Below, in pieces: positions 56,929 to 64,000 of a stretch of DNA of 64,000 bases. The position numbers were made by a program, and so were the translations under genes. The DNA comes from Caecitellus pseudoparvulus (taxonomy: Eukaryota > Bigyra: Bicosoecida). The notes under the pieces were generated by a model, which was not told the origin of the DNA, did not search any database, and saw only the letters and a program-made list of their open reading frames with translations. The stretch's first letter is position 1. Each line of letters starts with the position of its first letter. The stretch lies in assembly GCA_965644315.1 (NCBI GenBank), contig CBFFRQ010000054.1, positions 186,001-250,000 of the forward strand. The letters are read 5' to 3'.

Positions 56929-57271
56929 CCCGAGGTTGCCGGCACCCCAGCCGGCAACCATGTTTCCCGGCAGGAGGGGCGGCGGGCAGTCCCACGCTAG
57001 TGGCACAATTGTCCCCCGCCGCCCCAACGCAGAGTAGACGACGGCAGGACCGGGCATGACAAAACCAGTCATTAGCCGGCCTCGTCACTCTCTTTCCTTT
57101 TTTTTTTTTTTCCTTTTCTCGATTGGCGGGTGCCGCAAGGAGGCGTCCCCTCCCCCAAGAGATGCAGCGAGCCCTGGTGGCCGCTGGCATAGAGGGGGGA
57201 GGGGACGGCCTCGAGGCGGGCCCAGTTCAATGCATTTCGATTGCCACGCACAACGCACCAACACGAGGGAA
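56929..57271. repeat. About 340-bp insertion relative to the ANK-A intergenic copy
   Basis: Present here but absent between the matching sequences at 39284 and 39285. It contains a perfect 10-bp-stem hairpin at 56934-56959 (GGTTGCCGGC, 6-base loop, GCCGGCAACC) and a run of 14 T at 57098-57111. It could be a retroposon or non-autonomous element; ends and target duplication are unclear. Confidence 0.55.
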
Positions 57272-57384
57272 CCCAGGCAGGCGGTGATGGCACGGTGACT
57301 GGTGGTGCAGTGGAGGTACTGGTGGAAGTGCTGGGGCAGGGGCGTCAGGACGAGGCCGGACCAGCACACCTCGGGAGCGCTGCG
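57272..57384. repeat. Intergenic ANK-cluster repeat, copy 2
   Basis: Near-identical to 39285-39400. Confidence 0.8.
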
Positions 57385-57606
57385 CTGGAGCTCGCTTGCG
57401 TGAAAAGGTGTGGAGTCCAGGCAGCAATGCAGCCGAAGCAGGTGGGACATTGTCAGGGCTGCGCCACATCAACGCCCGCTTCATGAGCTCGAGTCAGATG
57501 GTAAAATATGGGTGCTCTTGCAGGACTGTGCTGTGCCATCTGTGCCGCTGTGCAGGCGAATTGGGTGGCGAAGGCTGATCAAGTGCGTAAGTGGAGTCAA
57601 CACGCC

Positions 57607-58533
57607 ATGGCTGATGGCAGTGACAGCCAGACGGTGGTGGATCGATGGCGCGCTGCATGTGGTTGAGAGCAGGCAGATGTGCTGATGAGCATGCTGCAGG
57701 GGTGTGGTGGTGGTGCGCCGGACTTGGATGGATTGTCAAGCACTGAGACAACGGCTGGCTTTGTGGTTGCGTGCAAGAATGGGCAAGTTGGGCTGCTGCG
57801 TGGGCTGCTGGCGTTGGAGGGGGATCTTGCAGTGGACGTACATGCAGAAGACTGGGGTGGGCCGGAGGCTGGCTTCCGATCTGCCTGTGGAAATGGGCAT
57901 GTCGAAATCGTGCGCGAGCTGCTTGCTCTGACCGGGCATCGTGAAGTCGATGTGCATGTTGGAGTTGAGGGCATTCCTGAGGCTGGCTTCCGGCTTGCGT
58001 GTCGCAACGGGAACCTGAATGTGGTGCGTGAGCTGCTGGAACTGGCTGGCTTTCGCGAAGTAGATGTGCATGCTGCGTTCATGGGCTCTCCTGAGGCTGG
58101 GTTCTGGCTCGCATGCTACAATGGGCATGTAGATGTGGTTCGTGAACTGCTGGCTCTTTCTGGGTCTCGTGATGTGGATGTACATGCGGGTTTTAAGGGT
58201 GACCCCGAGGCTGGCTTCCGACTTGCCTGTAACAATGGGCACATTGGAGTGGTGCGGGAGCTGCTTGCGCTGACTGGGCATCGCGAGGTAGATGTACACG
58301 CGTGCGTATTGGGTGTTCCCGAGGCAGGCTTCCGATGGGCATGTCAGGGAGGGTATGTGAATGTGGCTCGAGAGTTGCTGGGCCTCACTGGCCATCGGGC
58401 CACTCCCCATGAAGCACGCCTTGAGGCTGGAGAGGTGGCTGTGCAGCCAGCCAAGGATGCCGTCTGGCTCGGCACCAGCACTCGGCAGGGTCGCAGTGCC
58501 ATGCTGCTGCTGCGAGCTGCCCGAGCTGCATAG
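57607..58533 (+). pseudogene. ANK-D: short-tail ankyrin-like gene, early stop codon
   Basis: The family start at 57607 is followed by TGA at 57664-57666 after 19 codons, where ANK-B has GGA. The frame then runs clean to TAG 58533: cap, five modules (57820-58389) and the short tail (DAVWLGTSTRQGRSAMLLL, ending RAARAA). An in-frame ATG at 57679, 13 bp after the stop, could start a 284-residue product lacking only the extreme N-terminus, so an N-truncated functional protein is possible. Its first 55 bp are identical to ANK-B although the tails belong to different classes. Confidence 0.7.
57820..58389 (+). repeat. ANK-D module array: 5 x 114 bp
   Basis: 570 bp. Module order parallels ANK-A (AFMG and GFKGD modules at positions 3 and 4 in both). 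Confidence 0.9.
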
Positions 58534-58617
58534 ACCATTCCCAGGCCACTGAATGGCTCAGTGTGGGTGTCTGCACCAGGCACGGCTTCACGCTCTGGAT
58601 GAGAAGCGGGGCATGTG

Positions 58618-58955
58618 TGGGCTCCACGCTGCACCACTCACACAGCCGTGGCCCTCGGAATGATCAGCGTTCGTGAGCCACAGAATTCACCGTGCATGTG
58701 CATGACTGGGTGCGATGGCTTGAGTGTCAACCCTGGGAAGTGCGACGCCTGCGCCCACAGTGTGGCGGAGCCGTGGCCAGGTGGTGGGCATGCTGGCGGA
58801 CCAGGTGGATCTCCTGGTCATCCACGTATCGCCCATGCTGCAGCGAGCGGGTGATGTGCAGGTCTGCTTGGGTGGTTCCGGCGGAGTGGCGGCTGACGTG
58901 GGGGAGGGTGTCGTGGCTGGCCCTGGCCGCTGTGGCCATTGTGCAGAGTGGACGT
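58618..58955. repeat. Conserved 3' block of short-tail ANK genes (copy D)
   Basis: Homologue of 38786-39131. The rest of the 58534-59229 intergenic region is the ANK-E leader and holds no gene. Confidence 0.75.
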
Positions 58956-59229
58956 GCTGAGGCGGGGGCGTCAGGACGAGGCCGGACAAGCTCGCCTCGG
59001 GACCGCTGCGCTGGGGTGCGTTTGCATCGAGGGTCATGAGCCAGGCAGAAAGGCAGCCAAGACAGGTGGGACATTGGCAAGGCTGCGTCAAACTCAGCAC
59101 CTCAATTTCCAGCTTGTATCGGACACTTGAAAGCAGCTACTTCTGTGGTTCTGCACTATGCAGCCTGAGCTGCTGTTCAGGCAATTCAGGTGCTAGTGCG
59201 GAAAGTGCGGAAAGTGCATCCACCACGCC

Positions 59230-61140
59230 ATGGCTGAAGGTAGCAGTGGGGAGTCGTTGGTGGGTCAATGGAAGGCAGCATGTGATGGTGAGCAGGTAGA
59301 CGTGCTGCTGAGCATGCTTGAGAGGTGCGGTGGTCGTGCGGGGCCGGAGCTGGGAGGCTTGTCAGGCGATGAGACAACGGCCGGCTTCTTGGTTGCGTGC
59401 AAGAAAGGGCACGTTGGGCTGCTGCGTGGGTTGTTGGCGTTGGAGGGGGACCTTGCTGTGGACGTGCATGCACAAGATGAAGATGGGCCGGAGGCTGGCT
59501 TCCTGGTTGCCTGCTTGCATGGGCAAAGTGACGTGGTGCGGGAGCTGCTGGCGCTGACCGGGCATCGTGAGGTGGATGCTCATGCGGGGCCTGAAGGGGA
59601 TCCTGAGTGGGGCTTTCAGGCTGCATGCCAGGAAGGGCATATTGACGTGGTGCGAGAGCTGCTGGCGCTAAATGGGCAACGAGAGGTGGACGTGCATGCT
59701 GGGCCTGAGGGCCGGCCAGAGGCTGGCTTCCGGCTTGCTTGTCAGGAAGGGCATATTGACGTGGTGCGTGAGCTGCTGGCGTTGAGGGGGCATCGCGAGG
59801 TGGATGTGCATGCTGGGCCTGAGGGGGATCCTGAGCATGGCTTCCGGCTTGCCTGTGAGTTCGGGCACATTGACGTGGTGCGGGAGCTGCTGGCTCTGAG
59901 CGGGCATCGTGAGGTGAATGTGCATGCTGGGGATGAGTATGGGCCTGAGGCTGGCTTCCTGCTTGCTTGTCAGGATGGGCACATTGGCGTTGTGCGAGAG
60001 CTGCTGGCTCTGACGGGTGATCGAGCTGTAGACGTGCATGCTGGGCCTGAAGGGGATCCTGAGTGGGGTTTACTGGTTGCGTGTGAGAATGGGCACATTG
60101 ACGTTGTGCGCGAGCTGCTGGCGCTGACAGGTCACCGAGCTGTGGATGTGCATGCAGGGGTCGGAGGCAATCCTGAGCACGGCTTCCTGCTTGCCTGCCA
60201 GAACGGGCACATTGATGTGGTGTGTGAGCTGCTGGCGCTGACGGGTGATCGAGCCGTGGATGTGCATGCAGCCTTCAATGGCGACCCTGAGTGGGGCTTC
60301 CTGCTTGCCTGCGAGAACGGCCACATTGATGTGGTGCGTGAGCTGCTGGCGCTGACGGGTGATCGCGAGGTGGACGTGCATGCTGGGCCTGAGGGCGAGC
60401 CTGAGGCTGGCTTTCGATTTGCTTGTCAGAGTGGGCACATTGACGTGGTGCGGGAGCTGCTGGCGCTGACCGGGCATCGTGAAGTGAATGTTCATGCAGG
60501 AGATTGGCTTGGGCCTGAGGCTGGCTTTCGACAAGCTTGTCAGCATGGGCACATTGACGTTGTGCGCGAGCCGCTGGCGCTGACTGGTGCTCGAGAGGTC
60601 GATGTGCATGCTGCATTCCTTGGCAGGCCCGAGGCTAGCTTCCAAGTTGCATGCCAGGAAGGGCATATTGATGTGGTGCGAGAGCTGCTGGCTTTGAGCG
60701 GGCACCGTGAGGTGGATGTGCATGCTATGGCTGAGGGTGATCCTGAGGCTGGCTTCCGACTTGCTTGTCAGAATGGGCACATTGACGTGGTGCGGGAGCT
60801 GCTGGCGCTGACTGGACATCGTGAGGTGGATGTGCATGCCGAGGCTGATGGTGAGCTTGAGGCTGGCTTTCGACTTGCTTGCAAAAACAGGCATTTGAAT
60901 GTTGTTCGCGACCTGCTGGGCCTCACAGGCCATCGAGCCATCCCACTGCAATCACGCCTTGAGGCTGGAGACCTAGCTATGCAGGCAGCTAGAGATGCCG
61001 TCTGGCTCGGTACCAGCACTCGGCAAGGCCGGAAAGCCATGCTGCTGCTACGGAGCGCAAGAAGGGCAAGGAAGCGTCCACGGCCACAGACCGGCTCAGC
61101 GTTGGTGTCTCCATCAGGGAAGGCTCCACGCTCTGACTGA
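59230..61140 (+). CDS. ANK-E: long-tail modular ankyrin-like protein, 13 modules
   Basis: Intact gene of 636 residues. Cap: QWKAACDGEQVDVLLSML and FLVACKKGHVGLLRGLL. Thirteen exact 38-residue modules follow (59446-60927), more heterogeneous than in ANK-C, with hairpin variants such as GDEYG, VGGN, AFNGD, GDWLG, AFLGR and AMAEGD. The tail is nearly identical to that of ANK-C: DAVWLGTSTRQGRKAMLLL, RARKRPRPQTG, ending GKAPRSD. It is convergent with the glycosyltransferase-like gene. Confidence 0.9.
   Translation: MAEGSSGESLVGQWKAACDGEQVDVLLSMLERCGGRAGPELGGLSGDETTAGFLVACKKGHVGLLRGLLALEGDLAVDVHAQDEDGPEAGFLVACLHGQSDVVRELLALTGHREVDAHAGPEGDPEWGFQAACQEGHIDVVRELLALNGQREVDVHAGPEGRPEAGFRLACQEGHIDVVRELLALRGHREVDVHAGPEGDPEHGFRLACEFGHIDVVRELLALSGHREVNVHAGDEYGPEAGFLLACQDGHIGVVRELLALTGDRAVDVHAGPEGDPEWGLLVACENGHIDVVRELLALTGHRAVDVHAGVGGNPEHGFLLACQNGHIDVVCELLALTGDRAVDVHAAFNGDPEWGFLLACENGHIDVVRELLALTGDREVDVHAGPEGEPEAGFRFACQSGHIDVVRELLALTGHREVNVHAGDWLGPEAGFRQACQHGHIDVVREPLALTGAREVDVHAAFLGRPEASFQVACQEGHIDVVRELLALSGHREVDVHAMAEGDPEAGFRLACQNGHIDVVRELLALTGHREVDVHAEADGELEAGFRLACKNRHLNVVRDLLGLTGHRAIPLQSRLEAGDLAMQAARDAVWLGTSTRQGRKAMLLLRSARRARKRPRPQTGSALVSPSGKAPRSD
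59446..60927 (+). repeat. ANK-E module array: 13 x 114 bp
   Basis: 1,482 bp, exactly 13 units. Confidence 0.9.
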
Positions 61141-61653
61141 AGGGCGGTGCATGTGTGGGCTCCACGCTGCACGGCGCAAGTCGCAACGGCCACTGTCACC
61201 TTCGGAATGACCAGCGTGCGTGAGCTATTCAAACCACTTGTGGCGTGCGTGGCTTGGAGCTTGAGCCTGAGTACCAACCCTTGGAGGAGGGTGCTGCCTC
61301 CAAAGCTTGGCAGATCCGAGGCCAGGCGGCCTGGGTTGTTGACGGGCAAAGTGGAACTCGAGAGCATCAGTGATGGAGCAATGCAGCGAACAGACGATGG
61401 GTGTGTATTCCGCTGGAGGCCGGCGCCCTTGCCCGTGCCTTGGGGCGGTAGAGTGAATGTGGAGCATGAAAAGCATGGCAGCAGCTCCTCCAATGCACAG
61501 CGCCTTGCCAGGTGACTGTGGATACCGTCATCTAGTACACACCGTGTACGCTCGGTCACATTGCATGCCGTTTCATCAGCAGGCGGGGGCGTGGCCCCAC
61601 CCGCCCGCAGTGGCCTGCAGCAAGGGCAGCAGCTCCTGGCCGTTCAAGGGGCC
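60928..61653. repeat. Segmental duplication, ANK-E copy
   Basis: Partner of 56150-56874. The interval 61141-61575 between the two convergent genes lies wholly inside it and holds no gene. Confidence 0.9.
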
Positions 61654-63993
61654 CTGGCACGACCTCAGGTCGCATGGATGACACACCTCCGCCAGCTCCT
61701 CCCGTGCCACGGCGCCGTGCACTGCTGTGCCTCCTTTGTGAGGCATGCCCACCCACTCGGAATTTGGGCCTTCGGAGCGGGGCAGCGGGAACGCTCCTCC
61801 GCGAAGCGTGTCACAGTTCACCGCGTCGTGCACCATGGCGTCCCCAGTGGCCAGCACCCACGGCCACACCACTGCCGACAGGGTTGCCGACAGTGCCCTG
61901 GTGGGCAGGCGGTCGCAGGGCGAGCCGTTGCTGTGCGCAGCGGGGCATAGGCGGAATTTGAGCGTCGCCGCCCACTCTGCCGCGACACCGGCCATAGTAC
62001 GCTGGCGGCCCCGGGGGCGCAGGAACACACCCCACAAGTCCGCCACGAGGGGTGTCGCATGGCGCGACCTGTGATCGCGCATGACGTGCACTGCGTCCTG
62101 GCGGTTAACCCACGATGCCACCGCGACGGCTTCTCGCCAGGTCGGAATGGCCGCGGGCGACCGGAACACCAGCCGCTGCACATTGAAGGCTGGCGCTTGA
62201 GACAGCGCAGCCAGGTGCCCTGCGCCCACGGGCCACCCCTGCACTGGCAGCACTCGCACCAGGGGCAGCGAGTGCAGCGCGTCAGGCATGGAGGAGTCAG
62301 CTGGCAGGGCGTGCTGCGTTGCAGCGGCCAATTCGGCCACGCCCCCCCCCTGCGCCGCTGCCGCCAGCACCTCTTGCACTGTGACTTCTGCCAGACGCAG
62401 CAAGGGTGGCGTGGCGTACAGCCACAGCTGCCACCGTGGGTACATGATTGCAGTGCTGGCCAACGCAGCACGCACTGCAGCGAGCATCGTAGTGGACTCG
62501 TGCGTTTCAGGCAAGGACATGGCCACGGCCCCCGTGGTCAGGGGCTCCCCCATCGCCTCTGCTGCCGCCACCACCTCGGCCAGGGCCTGCTTGAGGGGTG
62601 TCAGGGGGGGGTGCGGCGCCAGCCACCCCTGCACCTGGGGCAGGCTTGACTCGTTCAGGGGGGCCTGTGGGCGCAGTGGGCGGGGCAGGCGCCGCGCGAC
62701 GTCCACGACGGTCCTCCAGAACGCATCAGGGCGGGGCGACCGAAGAAACGCCCGCAGCATGCCCTGGCCTTGTCGCACCAGCCGAAGCATTGTGCGGCAG
62801 TCGCCGCCGCGTGAGGAGTACCGCTGCCCCCACCCCGTCGTGTGGTCCACCACAACGCCATGCGTTACGCCGCCCCGCATGCCGTACACGTGGGACACCC
62901 AGTCGTCTGTGAACCACGTGCGCAGCTGGTGGGGGTAATACGCAGGGAACACCTCCAGGTGAGTGGCGTGTGTGAAATCGTGCGTTAGAATGGCCGTGTT
63001 GCCGTTGTCGTGTTTCGGCCCAGTCATGCCCACCAGCGGCGGCCAGCGGCGCAGCAGCAGTTCCTGGACCATGGCCCCCGCCCAGCCGCCGCTGACGAAC
63101 GATGTGTCATCGTTGATGCGGTACAGGAAGTCTGCACCCGCTGCAGCCCCCGCCGCCATGGCAGCTGCGTGTGCCAGGCTGGGTGCGTGGTGGGAGCCAG
63201 ACGGCACCAGCAACAGCTGCACGGCCAGGCCAGGGCGGGCACAGTGTGCGAAGGCGGCAAAGCTTGCCTGCAGCATGGCCCGCTGTTCCGGGCTGGCCAG
63301 CACTGGGTCGTCGTCGTCAAACGCAGCCACAACGCTGTACCGGAAGCCGTCCTCGGCAGTGATGAAGAGAGTCGGCACCACCACCTGCATGAGGGGCAGG
63401 TCTGTCAAGTGTGCATCTGCACGCACCTCCACGCCACGGGTGGTGGTGCCGAACCCCACTGCGATGTGCAGCTTGTCGTGGCCTGCGCCGCTGAACGCTG
63501 AACGAATTTCCGCAGGTGACCTTGCTGGCCGCCGAGCTGCCGCTTCCAGGCACTGCACAATCGTCCGCCCGTTGCTCCCGGGCAAGGACGGGTCTCCTAG
63601 GTGTTTTTGCCAAGCCCGAGCGCGCTGCAGTGACGCTGCGGCTGCACCAGGGCCGCCTCCCGCCAACATGCTCCACACCGTCCACACCCCGCCCACAACC
63701 GCGGCCACGCAGCTCAGCACGACGCAGGCAGCCAAGGACAGGCGCTTGCCACGCTCCATTCGCCGAATGCTACCAGCCAGGCGCCCTGCATGTCTCCGGA
63801 AAGCCCTGCTGCACGGCCCGAGGGTATGCGCTGCGCTGCCGTTGCGCTGCGCACCCAGCATGACAACTGGCTGGTGCTGGTGCGGGCAGTTTGGGCGGCC
63901 GAAGGGCGACCTGCCACGCCCTGGAGATTCAGGCAAGGGGGTCTGGGCAAGGGCACTCGCTGGGTCGTCAGTTGGGTGGGTTTTATTTGCCAT
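61576..63993 (-). CDS. Type II membrane protein with GT-A-like glycosyltransferase domain
   Basis: 805-residue frame from ATG 63993, only 7 bp from the window edge, so a further upstream start or exon cannot be excluded. A single membrane anchor at about residues 85-108 (LSLAACVVLSCVAAVVGGVW) follows basic residues (RRMERGKR), the layout of Golgi type II enzymes. The lumenal part has FDDDDPVL (226-229), YRINDDTSFVSGGW (294-296), GMTGPKHDNGNTAILTHDF, HLEVFPAYYPHQL and WFTDDWVSHVYG (363-365). This acidic-motif series fits a nucleotide-diphospho-sugar transferase of the GT-A fold (DxD for metal/sugar nucleotide). Donor and acceptor sugars are unknown. The last 25 or so residues lie in the segmental duplication shared with 56798-56874. 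Confidence 0.7.
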   Translation of the reverse strand: MANKTHPTDDPASALAQTPLPESPGRGRSPFGRPNCPHQHQPVVMLGAQRNGSAAHTLGPCSRAFRRHAGRLAGSIRRMERGKRLSLAACVVLSCVAAVVGGVWTVWSMLAGGGPGAAAASLQRARAWQKHLGDPSLPGSNGRTIVQCLEAAARRPARSPAEIRSAFSGAGHDKLHIAVGFGTTTRGVEVRADAHLTDLPLMQVVVPTLFITAEDGFRYSVVAAFDDDDPVLASPEQRAMLQASFAAFAHCARPGLAVQLLLVPSGSHHAPSLAHAAAMAAGAAAGADFLYRINDDTSFVSGGWAGAMVQELLLRRWPPLVGMTGPKHDNGNTAILTHDFTHATHLEVFPAYYPHQLRTWFTDDWVSHVYGMRGGVTHGVVVDHTTGWGQRYSSRGGDCRTMLRLVRQGQGMLRAFLRSPRPDAFWRTVVDVARRLPRPLRPQAPLNESSLPQVQGWLAPHPPLTPLKQALAEVVAAAEAMGEPLTTGAVAMSLPETHESTTMLAAVRAALASTAIMYPRWQLWLYATPPLLRLAEVTVQEVLAAAAQGGGVAELAAATQHALPADSSMPDALHSLPLVRVLPVQGWPVGAGHLAALSQAPAFNVQRLVFRSPAAIPTWREAVAVASWVNRQDAVHVMRDHRSRHATPLVADLWGVFLRPRGRQRTMAGVAAEWAATLKFRLCPAAHSNGSPCDRLPTRALSATLSAVVWPWVLATGDAMVHDAVNCDTLRGGAFPLPRSEGPNSEWVGMPHKGGTAVHGAVAREELAEVCHPCDLRSCQGPLNGQELLPLLQATAGGWGHAPAC

Positions 63994-64000
63994 TGGCGTG

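Larger units (their letters stand above)
56363..57606. other. ANK-C/ANK-D intergenic region
   Basis: Contains, in order: the duplicated ANK 3' flank (to 56797), a glycosyltransferase 3' fragment on the minus strand (56798-56874), a segment matching 39238-39284, an insertion of about 340 bp, the intergenic repeat 57272-57384 and the ANK-D leader. No intact gene. Confidence 0.7.

Noticed and set aside
56934-56959. Hairpin as a Helitron 3' terminus
   Set aside because: No CTRR follows the hairpin at the expected distance on either strand, and the insertion is not clearly between A and T.

Overview
This is a GC-rich eukaryotic nuclear contig. Genes are close together on both strands, with a few short GT-AG introns (about 70-440 bp) and start contexts such as GCCACCATGG. 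It carries an axonemal dynein heavy chain, so the organism makes motile cilia or flagella. A plant-type MAP kinase kinase, a plant-like MTT start on ribosomal protein uL15 and GTGCGT splice donors fit a unicellular alga or related protist. I cannot fix the lineage from sequence alone.

Region 1 (1-37.1 kb) is conserved housekeeping sequence. In order it holds: an axonemal dynein heavy chain truncated by the left edge (-), RPL27A/uL15 (-), a TRMT61B-like tRNA m1A58 methyltransferase (-), a two-pass membrane protein with a proline-rich tail (+), FCF1/UTP24 (-), a ZNHIT1/SWC6-like zf-HIT protein (-), coatomer alpha (+), a mitochondrial-type sulfurtransferase (-), a MAPKK (+), a degenerate hAT-like transposase (+) and condensin subunit NCAPD2 (+). 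I worked out exon boundaries for the spliced genes by requiring phase-compatible joins that restore family motifs.

Region 2 (37.1-61.6 kb) is an accessory locus: five tandem paralogues (ANK-A to ANK-E) built from a rigid 38-residue (114-bp) ankyrin-like module, with 5, 6, 45, 5 and 13 modules. All share an N-terminal cap, a C-terminal motif GTSTRQGR and a conserved 5' leader. ANK-B and ANK-D carry early in-frame stop codons. ANK-A and ANK-B are separated by about 9.9 kb holding two abutting DNA transposons: one with an unusual DDE-like transposase broken by a single TAG, and one PIF/Harbinger-like element whose transposase has a C-terminal SAP domain.

Region 3 (61.6-64 kb) holds a type II membrane glycosyltransferase-like gene (-) whose 3' end lies inside a segmental duplication shared with the ANK-C/ANK-D intergenic region.

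The most novel material is the ANK locus. It looks like a recombination-driven family of combinatorial binding proteins with a small alphabet of module types, a private C-terminal tail, chimeric pseudogenes and neighbouring transposons.
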